Origin: G963665005 sp963665005 | GTDB taxonomy: Bacteria; Bacillota; Clostridia; Christensenellales; SZUA-584 | Assembly (NCBI GenBank): GCA_963665005.2 | Contig: CAXXTQ010000001.1 | Location: 1,240,001-1,304,000 of the forward strand | Direction of reading: 5' to 3' | Length of the DNA: 64,000 bases | Part shown: piece by piece, positions 16,971 through 25,415 of the stretch | Layout of the letters: each line of letters starts with the position of its first letter | How positions within the stretch are numbered: the first letter of the stretch is position 1 | Position numbers and translations under genes: made by a program | Notes under the pieces: generated by a model | The model's input: only the letters and a program-made list of their open reading frames with translations | What the model was told of the DNA's origin: nothing | Databases searched by the model: none

Positions 16971-17981
16971 TCAAGTGCTTTGTCTTAGTCTGAGTTCACC
17001 CTTGAAGATCATTCTGTTGCTTTCGCTTTCAATGTTATTTATCTTATTCATTAAAAGCTTAGCTGCTACAGTTCCAATACTGTTGAGTGGCTGCGCAATT
17101 GTTGATAAAGAAGGCTCAATTATTTCACATATTTCGTTATCGTCAAACCCTATAACACTAATTTGCTCGGGAATTGCTATGTTTTGAGACTTAAGATATT
17201 TCATTGCGCCCACAGCAAGAGGATCAGCCGCTGTCATTATAGCGTCGATTTTAACACCTCTGCCAAGTAGGTTTTTAGCGCCTTCAAATCCTATTTCTCT
17301 ACCGCTCAACCCTTTGTTTGGCTCGGGGAAATATACAAGTTCTGAAGAATTAGGCAGGCCGACGTCTTCTAAACCTTTTTGATATCCTTGGAATCTAAGT
17401 TTTGTAACTTCAACATCGTCGGGGAAATTAATATATGCAATATTTCTTCGGCCTTTATTATAAAGAAAATCTACCGCGCTTCTTGAGCTGTTAAAACCCT
17501 CTGTAGCTACAAGCGATATTTCAGGGTAAAAATTATACGAATAGTCCATGAATATAAGAGGCAATGTCTTAGATAAATTGACAAAGTAATTCTGCGTAAT
17601 GGAATCCATATTATATGTACTATATATCAATCCGTCAATTTTATGCGAAAGCAGCCTTTTTGCATATTTGATCTCAAGGTTTGGATTGTTCTGTGTATCA
17701 CAGAGCGTGACCATATATTCATGCTCAAAAGCAACCGCCTCTATTGCCTTGAATATATCTGTATAGAAAAGGTTAGAAGAATCAGGAATCATAAAGGCTA
17801 TTTGCATTGATTTTTGCGTTCTTATGTTTTTAGCGAAATAGCTTGGCTGATAATTGAGCTTTTCGACCGCTTGTAAAACCGCGCTTTTTGCTTCTTTGCT
17901 TGTGGCTCCTCCGTTCATCACTCTTGATACAGTTGACTTTGACACTTTTGCCAGTTTTGCGACATCCCATATTGTAGACAT
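16971..17981 (-). CDS. LacI-family regulator of the deoxysugar locus
   Basis: A 336-residue regulator. The N-terminal HTH reads TIWDVAKLAKVSKSTVSRVM (residues 3-22), followed by the hinge helix region and a periplasmic-binding-protein-like effector domain (about 60-330). The ligand is likely the pathway sugar or its phosphate. Its start is 64 bases from two palindromes sharing an AACGTT core, and three more copies lie at the divergent promoters at 15.2-15.4 kb and before the isomerase gene, which supports local autoregulation and control of both flanking transcription units. Confidence 0.9.
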   Translation of the reverse strand: MSTIWDVAKLAKVSKSTVSRVMNGGATSKEAKSAVLQAVEKLNYQPSYFAKNIRTQKSMQIAFMIPDSSNLFYTDIFKAIEAVAFEHEYMVTLCDTQNNPNLEIKYAKRLLSHKIDGLIYSTYNMDSITQNYFVNLSKTLPLIFMDYSYNFYPEISLVATEGFNSSRSAVDFLYNKGRRNIAYINFPDDVEVTKLRFQGYQKGLEDVGLPNSSELVYFPEPNKGLSGREIGFEGAKNLLGRGVKIDAIMTAADPLAVGAMKYLKSQNIAIPEQISVIGFDDNEICEIIEPSLSTIAQPLNSIGTVAAKLLMNKINNIESESNRMIFKGELRLRQST

Positions 17982-18044
17982 ACTTCCTCCAGCTGATATT
18001 AATTAGTATGAAATATTACCCTCAGGAAGCATTTACTCTAAAGT

Positions 18045-18072
18045 TGGAACGTTCCCCAGGTAACGTTACCTG
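18045..18072. promoter_or_regulatory. Double LacI-type operator, sites C1 and C2
   Basis: TGGAACGTTCCC (18045-18056) abuts CAGGTAACGTTACCTG (18057-18072), the latter a perfect 16-bp palindrome. Centres are 14 bases apart. It lies in the divergent region between the lacI-type gene and the isomerase gene. Confidence 0.75.
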
Positions 18073-18274
18073 TTTCTTATAATTATATTGATTTTATATT
18101 TCGACAAAAGTCACGCGTAATCCTGCAAACTCGTACAAAACAATTAATTTAAGCGTAAAATACGGCTGATAATTCCATTTTAATATAATATTTAGCTTAA
18201 AATTAAAAAATCCAAATTTTTTTCTTTCTTAAAAAAAGGTATTATTGAATGAATGTCGAATTATAAATACAGAC

Positions 18275-18286
18275 GGTAACGTTCCC
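18275..18286. promoter_or_regulatory. LacI-type operator, site D
   Basis: GGTAACGTTCCC, 80 bases before the isomerase gene start. About 200 bases separate it from sites C1/C2, compatible with looping. The rest of 17982-18366 is AT-rich and gene-free. Confidence 0.65.
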
Positions 18287-18366
18287 AAGACATGGCGGAA
18301 CATTGCTTTTATGGAAAGATAATAATAAAGTAAATTCAATCATCTGGTTGAGAGGAGCAATAAAAA

Positions 18367-19359
18367 ATGAGTAATATCAAGTATAGTGCAATTATCGGAT
18401 CGTTAGGGCAGACGTGTGACAGGTTTATGAAGTGCGGGTATAAAGACCCCGAACTTGACAAGGTAGAATTTCCGGATGTAATAAAGAACCTGGAGAAAAT
18501 GCAGGTGCTTGAAGGCGCTGACCTTTACCAGGCGACTTCGGGCCCGCTTTCTGATGCGGATACGGTAAATGAAATATTAACTGGATCAGGCTTCGTTGCG
18601 TCTTCTGTACTGCCGCTGGTATTTGGAGAAAGAATGTGGCAGAAAGGCTCAATTACAGCAGCTGATGCAGGTGTTAGAGCCGCCGCTATGAAATTGATGA
18701 AAAAGAACATCGATTTTAATGCAAAGCTCGTTGGAAGCCCGAGCGTAAACCTATGGCTCGGTCAGGACGGCTTTGACTATCCTCTCCAGACAAACTACAC
18801 AAAGCAGTGGGACTATTTAATAAAATCAGTAAGAGAGCTTGCAGATTACAATACTGATATAAAAATTACTTTAGAAGGAAAGATAAGAGAACCGAGAAAC
18901 AGATGCTTAGTCGATACGACAATGACTGCGCTTCTGGTATGCATGGAAGTAGACAGGCCAAACGTAGGCGTTGTAATAGATACAGGCCATGTGTTTTATG
19001 CACAGCAGAGCGTAGCTCAGAATATTGAAGTGGCGGCAAGATACGGAAAGCTGTTTATGATGCATGCAAATGACAACTATAACCTTTGGGACGACGATAT
19101 GATAGTAGGGTCGTTAAGACTTACAGAATATATAGAAATGTTCTATGCGTTAAGAAAAGCAGGATATGAAGGCTTTGTGTCTGTAGACATATTCCCATAC
19201 AGAGAAGACCAGTACGAAGCGACGAAAGAAAGCGTTCTGAATATGAAAAAGTACGATGAAATCGTAGACAGAATCGGCTTTGAAAAGCTTGGCGATGTTA
19301 TAGAAAACGGCGATCCGTGCGAAATGACCAAAGTAATAAGGGAAGCAACTTTTAAGTAG
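18367..19359 (+). CDS. TIM-barrel sugar isomerase (xylose isomerase-like/AP endonuclease 2 fold)
   Basis: A 330-residue protein. Typical barrel features are VNLWLGQDGFDYPLQTNYTKQWDYL-like strand/loop (written here in part: LWLGQDGFDYP near residue 130), KITLEGKIREPR (about 168) with a metal-binding glutamate, VVIDTGHVFYA (about 205) with D and H ligands, MMHANDNYNLWDDD (about 232) and VSVDIFPYRE (about 275). It should interconvert an aldose and a ketose; in this locus that would be the aldose-to-ketulose step before the kinase. It is not the classic RhaA family. First gene of the operon under operator D; good ribosome site GAGGAG. Confidence 0.75.
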   Translation: MSNIKYSAIIGSLGQTCDRFMKCGYKDPELDKVEFPDVIKNLEKMQVLEGADLYQATSGPLSDADTVNEILTGSGFVASSVLPLVFGERMWQKGSITAADAGVRAAAMKLMKKNIDFNAKLVGSPSVNLWLGQDGFDYPLQTNYTKQWDYLIKSVRELADYNTDIKITLEGKIREPRNRCLVDTTMTALLVCMEVDRPNVGVVIDTGHVFYAQQSVAQNIEVAARYGKLFMMHANDNYNLWDDDMIVGSLRLTEYIEMFYALRKAGYEGFVSVDIFPYREDQYEATKESVLNMKKYDEIVDRIGFEKLGDVIENGDPCEMTKVIREATFK

Positions 19360-19466
19360 CCGCTAGAATAGTATTCTTCTTATCTTATAAACGGCCGCAA
19401 AGATGCACAATATATCATTTTGTGTATCTTGAAAGCCATATAGAAAAGGAATATGAAAGGGCTGCT

Positions 19467-20624
19467 GTGAATAATTTTGAATTCTATAATCCCACGCGAA
19501 TTGTTTTTGGGAGCGGAGAGGCAAACAAAATTGGAAAATTCGCTGCAAAGTGGGGTAAAAAAGCTTTATTGGTTACTTCAAGAAGCAGCGTAATAAAACT
19601 GGGTATTTTTGCACAAGTTAAAGCAAGTTTGCAGGAGTTCGGAATAGAAACAATTGATTTGGCCGGAGTAGACCCAAACCCGAGGCTTAGCACAGTAACA
19701 AAAGGTGTGAAGCTGTGCGTTGACGGCGGAGCAGATATGATTGTCGCCGTTGGCGGCGGAAGCGTTATAGACTGTTCTAAGGCAATAGCGTTTTGCAGAT
19801 ATGATGACGGAGACTTCTGGGACTTCTTTACAGGCAAAAGGATGCCGAATAGAGCACTGCCTGTGCTGTCTGTGCTGACAATATCCGGCACCGGGTCGGA
19901 AATGAACAGCAACTGTGTTATAACGAACGAATCTCTCGCCCAGAAGTATGTAACCAGCATCTCCATTATTAGTCCGAAAGTGTCGATAATTGATCCCCAG
20001 CTTATGAAAAGCGTACCCGGCTATCTAACAGCATGCGGCATGGTAGATACAATATCGCATGTGCTGGAAAAATATTTTGACGGAACAAAGAACACACCGA
20101 TGCAGGATAGAATATCGGAAGGTGTTGTTCTAACTGTAATAGAGAATGAGAACATTCTATCAGATTTGACTAATATAGATGCGAGAGCAAACTTGGCTTG
20201 GGCATCAACTATAGCACTTAATAATATTGCAAATGCAGGTAGGGGTTTTGGGGCATTCGATGCACACACGATAGAGCTTGAAATCAGTGCAAAATATGAC
20301 ATAGCTCACGGCGCAGGGCTGGCAGTTGTACATCCGGCATGGATGATACACCTTTGCGGCAAAGATTCTGCAAAATTTGTGCAATTTGCGAAGAGAATAT
20401 TCAACATAGAACAAGAGGACATGAGCGATTACGAATGCGGATTAAAAGGCATAGAGGCTTTGAAAGAAAGATTTAAAGCATGGGGTATGCCGCAGAGTTT
20501 AACGGAGCTTGGCGTGCCAAAGAGCAATATAGAGAAAATTGCGCAAGATGCCGTATCTTCCCCAAAAGGCAAGACGCTGGTTTTCGATGAAGTATTAAGC
20601 GTATTGAAAGGTTGCTTGGAATAA
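19467..20624 (+). CDS. Iron-containing alcohol dehydrogenase
   Basis: A 385-residue group III alcohol dehydrogenase, close in pattern to butanol dehydrogenase/YqdH types. NFEFYNPTRIVFGSGE opens the protein, the NAD site is GGGSVIDCSKA (about residue 96), and iron ligands lie in DTISHVLEKYF (about 195) and HGAGLAVVHPAWMIH (about 281). I choose GTG 19467, which is six bases after AAGGG and gives the family's usual N-terminus, over a GTG at 19422. In a deoxysugar operon it could reduce lactaldehyde to propanediol, as FucO does. Confidence 0.85.
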   Translation: MNNFEFYNPTRIVFGSGEANKIGKFAAKWGKKALLVTSRSSVIKLGIFAQVKASLQEFGIETIDLAGVDPNPRLSTVTKGVKLCVDGGADMIVAVGGGSVIDCSKAIAFCRYDDGDFWDFFTGKRMPNRALPVLSVLTISGTGSEMNSNCVITNESLAQKYVTSISIISPKVSIIDPQLMKSVPGYLTACGMVDTISHVLEKYFDGTKNTPMQDRISEGVVLTVIENENILSDLTNIDARANLAWASTIALNNIANAGRGFGAFDAHTIELEISAKYDIAHGAGLAVVHPAWMIHLCGKDSAKFVQFAKRIFNIEQEDMSDYECGLKGIEALKERFKAWGMPQSLTELGVPKSNIEKIAQDAVSSPKGKTLVFDEVLSVLKGCLE

Positions 20625-20686
20625 GTCTTAAAAGGGCAGGGTAACTTTAGCGTGATTTTTGTATAAATATTTTAGGAGTGATAATA

Positions 20687-22174
20687 ATGCAAGGCGAAAC
20701 AATTTTAGAAATGCGAAACATTTGTAAAAGCTTCTCCGGCGTCGAAGTACTGCACGGCATAAATATAGAAGTAAAAAAAGGTGAAGTACACGTTTTAGTC
20801 GGTGAAAACGGTGCAGGAAAATCAACGCTAATGAAGATAATATCCGGAGTATATAAAATGGATTCCGGACAAATGGTTTATGAGGGCGAACAGATTAATG
20901 TCAAGGGGGTAAGACACGCCCAAGACTTAGGTATAAGCATAATACATCAGGAATTAAATCTTCTTCCTCACAGGACGATAGGTCAGAATATATTTCTTGG
21001 AAGAGAACCAATAAAAAACAGATTTTTTAAGACAATAGATAACAACGTAATAAATAAAAAAAGCAAAGAGCTGCTTGGTTTTCTGGGTCTTGATATAGAT
21101 CCAAAGAAAAAAGTCGGAAGTCTTGGTATAGCTCAACAGCAAATGGTAGAGGTCGCAAAAGCGCTGTCGTTTGATTCAAAAGTTCTTATAATGGACGAGC
21201 CGACAGCTACGCTAACCAAAAAAGAGATCACAAAGCTTTTTGAAACTATCCACAAGCTGAAAAACGAAGGAGTCAGCATAATATATATTTCTCATCGTTT
21301 GGAAGAGCTGAAGGAAATCGCGGATGTGATAAGCGTTCTAAGAGACGGTAATATGGTTGGCAAGCTTGATATAAGCGAAGCTAATACAGAGAAGATTATA
21401 AAGATGATGGTTGGCAGAGAAATCAAAAATCAGTATAAAAGAGATTACGGCGAGCAGGGAGAAGAAGTGCTTAAGGTGGTAAATCTCTCTTCATACAGAT
21501 ACAAGGATATCAACTTTAACGTAAGAAAAGGTGAAATAGTCGGGCTGTCAGGTCTAGTTGGGGCAGGCAGGACAGAAATTGTTAAAGCGGTGTTTGGATA
21601 CGACAAGTTTGAAAAGGGACATATAAATATTTACGGAAAAAAGTATACCAAAATGACGACAAAAAAGGCAGCCGCTCTAAAGATAGGGTTAGTTCCCGAA
21701 GACAGAAAAGCAGAAGGCGTAATAGTAGATATGCCAATAAAGAGCAATATAATCCACGCTTCGTTAAACAAACTTTTCAAACGGGGAATATTAAATAAAA
21801 CTATCGAGAATGATGTAGCTGAGAAATTCAAAAAAGAACTTAACATAGTAACGAGTTCAGTTAACAAAATAGTTGAGTTCCTAAGCGGCGGCAACCAGCA
21901 GAAGGTTGTAGTGGCAAAATGGCTTTGTGCTGAATGCGACTTGATACTCTTTGACGAGCCGACACGAGGCATAGACGTAGGCGCGAGGGAAGAGATATAT
22001 GAAATAATGAACGATCTTGTAAAACAAGGGAAAGCTATATTGATGATTTCTTCAGATCTGCCGGAGCTGCTGGGGCTGTGTGATCGTATTTATGTTATGA
22101 AAGACGGATGTATAACGGCAGAATTTGATAAAGAAGAAGCTGATCAAGAAAAGATTCTTGCTTATAGTATATAA
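20687..22174 (+). CDS. Sugar ABC transporter ATPase (RbsA/MglA type, two nucleotide-binding domains)
   Basis: A 495-residue fused ATPase. The first domain has Walker A GENGAGKST (about residue 39) and Walker B VLIMDEPTA. The second has SGGNQQKVV (about 400) and DLILFDEPTRGIDVGARE. The degenerate second P-loop (SGLVGAGRTEI) is normal for this family. It energises sugar import with the two permeases and the receptor downstream. Start ATG after TTAGGAG; the GTG three codons earlier overlaps the ribosome site. Confidence 0.93.
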   Translation: MQGETILEMRNICKSFSGVEVLHGINIEVKKGEVHVLVGENGAGKSTLMKIISGVYKMDSGQMVYEGEQINVKGVRHAQDLGISIIHQELNLLPHRTIGQNIFLGREPIKNRFFKTIDNNVINKKSKELLGFLGLDIDPKKKVGSLGIAQQQMVEVAKALSFDSKVLIMDEPTATLTKKEITKLFETIHKLKNEGVSIIYISHRLEELKEIADVISVLRDGNMVGKLDISEANTEKIIKMMVGREIKNQYKRDYGEQGEEVLKVVNLSSYRYKDINFNVRKGEIVGLSGLVGAGRTEIVKAVFGYDKFEKGHINIYGKKYTKMTTKKAAALKIGLVPEDRKAEGVIVDMPIKSNIIHASLNKLFKRGILNKTIENDVAEKFKKELNIVTSSVNKIVEFLSGGNQQKVVVAKWLCAECDLILFDEPTRGIDVGAREEIYEIMNDLVKQGKAILMISSDLPELLGLCDRIYVMKDGCITAEFDKEEADQEKILAYSI

Positions 22175-22186
22175 GGAGGGTAAACA

Positions 22187-23167
22187 TTGAAAAGAAATTT
22201 CTTAAAAGGAAAAGAACAATTAGGCCTGTTTATCGGTGTTTTGCTACTCTTTGCATTCATGAGCATTTTTGCGGATAATTTTTTCGGCTGGTATAATCTG
22301 CACAATCTGATTAAAGATACTTCGATACTGCTTGTTGTTTCAACAGGAATGACGTTTACGATACTTATTGGAAAAATAGACATGTCTGCCGGTTCTGTTA
22401 TGTCTCTTACGGCTATTGTAACAGCGACGCTTCTTGCTTCAGGTGCAAATGTAGTGTTTGCAATAATCGCCGGCCTTGCCAGTGGAGCCCTCATTGGCTT
22501 GATAAACGGATATCTTATAGGTATACAGAAGCTCGATCATTTTGTTACAACGTTTGCAACGCTGAGCGTGGCAAAAGGATTGGCACTTGTAATCTGCGAC
22601 GGAGATATCATAAATACGGGAAGTAAAGCTTTTAAAGTAATTGGAGACAGCAAGAGCATGCTCCTCGGGATTCACATTCATGTTTGGATTGTTGCAGCGA
22701 TATTTTTAATAATGGCGTTCGTACTATACAAAACCAGATTCGGAGCAAGGCTGTTTTCAATCGGCGGTTCAGAGAAATCTTCCGCATTGGCAGGTATCAA
22801 AACAAAGTCTGCTTATATAAAAGTCTTTGTGCTTTCGGGAATACTAGCTTCCGTTGGCGGAGTGCTGCTGGCAAGCAAAGCTAATAACGGAAATGCAACG
22901 ATTGGCGATGGATTTGAGTTTAAAGCTATTGCTACCGTAATAATTGGAGGTACACCTTTTGACGGCGGCAAGGGCGGGCTCCTCGGCACGCTTCTTGGAG
23001 CGCTGCTTATATCGATTCTGCAAAACGGACTTCGCTTTCTTGGCATCACCCCTTCGCTGCAGTATGTTGTAATCGGCTTTGTTATTCTGGCGGTTATCAT
23101 AATGGACGTAGTAATAAATGAAAGAAGAAAGCTCGAAGAGATGAGGAGAGTGAACAATGAAGCATAA
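22187..23167 (+). CDS. Sugar ABC transporter permease (RbsC type)
   Basis: A 326-residue integral membrane protein with 8-10 hydrophobic segments and the family motif TFTILIGKIDMSAGSVMSL near residue 65. TTG start seven bases after AAGGAGG. It overlaps the next permease gene by 11 bases, so the two are probably translationally coupled and form a heterodimer. Confidence 0.9.
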   Translation: MKRNFLKGKEQLGLFIGVLLLFAFMSIFADNFFGWYNLHNLIKDTSILLVVSTGMTFTILIGKIDMSAGSVMSLTAIVTATLLASGANVVFAIIAGLASGALIGLINGYLIGIQKLDHFVTTFATLSVAKGLALVICDGDIINTGSKAFKVIGDSKSMLLGIHIHVWIVAAIFLIMAFVLYKTRFGARLFSIGGSEKSSALAGIKTKSAYIKVFVLSGILASVGGVLLASKANNGNATIGDGFEFKAIATVIIGGTPFDGGKGGLLGTLLGALLISILQNGLRFLGITPSLQYVVIGFVILAVIIMDVVINERRKLEEMRRVNNEA

Positions 23168-24122
23168 AGCATCAGGATTTTTGCTGCAATACTCTAAAGT
23201 AATACTTCTTGTAATAATAGTTGTAGTGGCCAGCATATTTGCAAACCAGTCTGTTGAAAATATATTCAGTGTAATAATGAGCCAAGCGCCGTATATGCTT
23301 ATATACTCGTTTGGAATGACTCTCGCAATTATCACAGGAGGCCTAGACCTGTCCATAGGCTCTGTTGCGGCCTTCTCATCATATGTCGCAGCAATAATTA
23401 TAGCAACGGGACAAGTTGTTTTAGGCTTGCTGGTTGGCTTGGCAATTGGGGCAGCTATAGGTATAATCAACGGCCTGCTGATAGCAAAATTTAAGCTTCC
23501 GTCTTTTATAGCAACTTACGGTATGAACTGGGTCGTAAGAGGATTTGTGTTATATATGCTTTCAGGGAAAAAGATTTTTGGATTTTGCCTTGCATTTAAA
23601 GGGATAGCACAAGGTGAGATATTTCAAATCACGAATGCTATAAGACTTTCAAATCCGTTTTTGATCGCTGTTGTTATATTTTTAATACTCTGGTTCATAC
23701 TAAAAAAGACTACTTTTGGAAGGAATATCTATGCAATAGGAGCAAATGAAAACGCAACGCGTATAACGGGCATAAACACCCAGAGGATAATCATTATCAT
23801 ATACATGATGTCCGGGCTTCTTGCAGCAATTGCCGGAATGCTTTACGCTTCTGTGCTAGACTGCGCAGAGCCGCATATGGGAACAGGCTACGGGCTTCTC
23901 GCTATAGCCGCTACGCTTATCGGAGGAACCTCGATAGCAGGCGGTAAAGGCGGTGTCGGAAATACTATAATAGGTGTTTTGATAATAGTGTTCCTAGCTA
24001 ATGCACTGCTTGTTATTGGCTTATCACATTTGTGGCAAAACGCAGTATTTGGTTTGGTAATTATACTAGCGGCGTTGATGGAAAAGGCTAGACAAAAGCA
24101 AATGGTATTGATCCAAGATTAA
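23157..24122 (+). CDS. Second sugar ABC transporter permease (RbsC type)
   Basis: A 321-residue paralogue of the preceding permease. It shares the loop motif TLAIITGGLDLSIGSVAAF (about residue 55) and FGRNIYAIGANENATRITGI (about 190). GLDLSIGS is the canonical form of the motif, whereas the partner has KIDMSAGS. It starts inside the previous gene (11-base overlap). A hairpin separates it from the receptor gene. Confidence 0.9.
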   Translation: MKHKASGFLLQYSKVILLVIIVVVASIFANQSVENIFSVIMSQAPYMLIYSFGMTLAIITGGLDLSIGSVAAFSSYVAAIIIATGQVVLGLLVGLAIGAAIGIINGLLIAKFKLPSFIATYGMNWVVRGFVLYMLSGKKIFGFCLAFKGIAQGEIFQITNAIRLSNPFLIAVVIFLILWFILKKTTFGRNIYAIGANENATRITGINTQRIIIIIYMMSGLLAAIAGMLYASVLDCAEPHMGTGYGLLAIAATLIGGTSIAGGKGGVGNTIIGVLIIVFLANALLVIGLSHLWQNAVFGLVIILAALMEKARQKQMVLIQD

Positions 24123-24132
24123 ATAGTCCGAA

Positions 24133-24150
24133 AACGTGTTTGAACACGTT
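24133..24150 (+). other. Intercistronic hairpin before the receptor gene
   Basis: AACGTGTT and AACACGTT, perfect 8-bp arms around TG. With the hairpin at 25315-25346 it brackets the receptor mRNA, which may stabilise that segment after processing. Confidence 0.5.
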
Positions 24151-24185
24151 AATATATTCGGGAAAGAAAATTAGGAGGAAAAAAA

Positions 24186-25286
24186 ATGAAGAGAATTGTT
24201 TTATTTATGCTCGTATTCGCAATGGTATTTGTTGCATTCTCGGGATGCGCTCAAGACAATGCTGCAACAGACGACACTGCTGCAGATGATACAGCAGCAG
24301 ATGACACGGCAGCTGACGACACGGCAGCTGACGACACGGCAGCTGATGACACGGCAGCCGATGATACAGCTGCAGATGACACGGCAGCCGATGACGCAAG
24401 CGGCGATAAGTATCCAGGTGCTGTAGGAAAGAACATTACATTGATACTCAAAGACCTTACAAATCCTGTATGGATCCAGGCAGCAGAAGGTGCAAAAGCC
24501 GCAGCTGCTGAGTTTGGTATGGAAATAGATTGTATCGCTCCGGTAGAATCTAATAACAATGATGAACAAATAGCTCTTATCCAGCAGACAATAGCTGAGA
24601 ATAAAGATCTTCTTATCATGATTCCTGCAGACTCGACAGGCATAGTTCCGGCAATCGAAGAGATTAACGCAGCGGGTATTCCGGTTATAAATCTCAACAC
24701 AAAGATCAATACTGATGGAAACGATGCTCAGTATGAGACGTTTGTTGTTGCAGATAACACTATCTGCGGAACTCTTTGTGCAGAAGAGCTCGCAAAACTT
24801 GCAGGCGAGCAAGGAGAGGCAGTTATACTTGAAGGGCCTTCAGGCGGGCAGGTTACAATAGACCTTTCAAACGCAGCTCAGGCTGTTTTCAACAAGTATG
24901 ACGGAATCGAAATAGTAGACATACAGGATGCAAAGTTTGACAGAGCAACCGGTTACGAGACAACTCTTAACCTATTCCAGGCTCATCCGGATATTAAAAT
25001 AATATTCAGCTGCAACGACGAGATGGCTCTTGGTGCAGTTCAGGCCCTTGAAGAGCTTGGTAAACTTGATGACGTGGTAGTAGGCGGAATCGACGGAAAC
25101 GCAGATGCGCTTGCTGCAATTAAAGAGGGAAGAATGGAAGTTACAGTTAACAAGAATTTCTGGCTGCAGGCATACACAGCTGTAGAAGCAGCTGCTATGT
25201 TCTTTGACGGCATAGAGCTTGAAGATCTTATATTAGTTGATCTTGCTGCTGTAACAATAGATAATGTTGATGATTTCATTGAATAA
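24186..25286 (+). CDS. Sugar ABC transporter substrate-binding lipoprotein
   Basis: A 366-residue receptor of the ribose/galactose-binding (PBP type 1) family. The signal peptide ends in the lipobox FSGC (Cys at about residue 21). An acidic low-complexity linker of nine five-residue units (mostly AADDT) follows at about 27-71. The binding domain (about 78-366) begins KNITLILKDLTNPVWIQAAEGA and contains FSCNDEMALGAVQAL and VVGGIDGN. The linker should hold the receptor away from the membrane. It is last of the ABC genes and is bracketed by hairpins. Ligand unknown; a 6-deoxyhexose fits the neighbourhood. Confidence 0.92.
   Translation: MKRIVLFMLVFAMVFVAFSGCAQDNAATDDTAADDTAADDTAADDTAADDTAADDTAADDTAADDTAADDASGDKYPGAVGKNITLILKDLTNPVWIQAAEGAKAAAAEFGMEIDCIAPVESNNNDEQIALIQQTIAENKDLLIMIPADSTGIVPAIEEINAAGIPVINLNTKINTDGNDAQYETFVVADNTICGTLCAEELAKLAGEQGEAVILEGPSGGQVTIDLSNAAQAVFNKYDGIEIVDIQDAKFDRATGYETTLNLFQAHPDIKIIFSCNDEMALGAVQALEELGKLDDVVVGGIDGNADALAAIKEGRMEVTVNKNFWLQAYTAVEAAAMFFDGIELEDLILVDLAAVTIDNVDDFIE
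24264..24398 (+). repeat. In-frame 15-bp tandem repeat (nine units)
   Basis: Units such as GCAGCTGACGACACG encode A-A-D-D-T; seven units encode exactly AADDT, the first ATDDT and the last AADDA. Two adjacent units are identical at DNA level, so copy number could change by slippage without loss of frame. Confidence 0.9.
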
Positions 25287-25314
25287 AAAAATATAACATA
25301 TCTAGTGCTTTTAA

Positions 25315-25346
25315 GTGGGTTGCCAAGCGATGTTTGGCAGCCCACA
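25315..25346 (+). terminator. Strong hairpin after the receptor gene
   Basis: GTGGGTTGCCAA pairs with TTTGGCAGCCCAC (one G-U pair and one extra base), followed by ATTTT. It may be a partial terminator, since the kinase gene starts 70 bases later without an obvious promoter of its own. Confidence 0.65.
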
Positions 25347-25415
25347 TTTTAAAAAGAAGTTAAAAGAGAATTAAGCATTAACCTAAGTAAGATAAAGATT
25401 TGAGAGGCAAGACTA

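Noticed and set aside
19422..19466. Upstream GTG start of the iron alcohol dehydrogenase
   Set aside because: Adds 15 residues not typical of the family and has no ribosome site; GTG 19467 has AAGGG at good distance.
24264..24398. CRISPR-like array
   Set aside because: Units are contiguous 15-mers without spacers and are in frame with a receptor gene.
24201..24812. Long minus-strand frame (203 codons) opposite the receptor gene
   Set aside because: Its Cys/Arg/Val-rich repeats are the complement of the AADDT-coding repeat; a shadow of a real gene.
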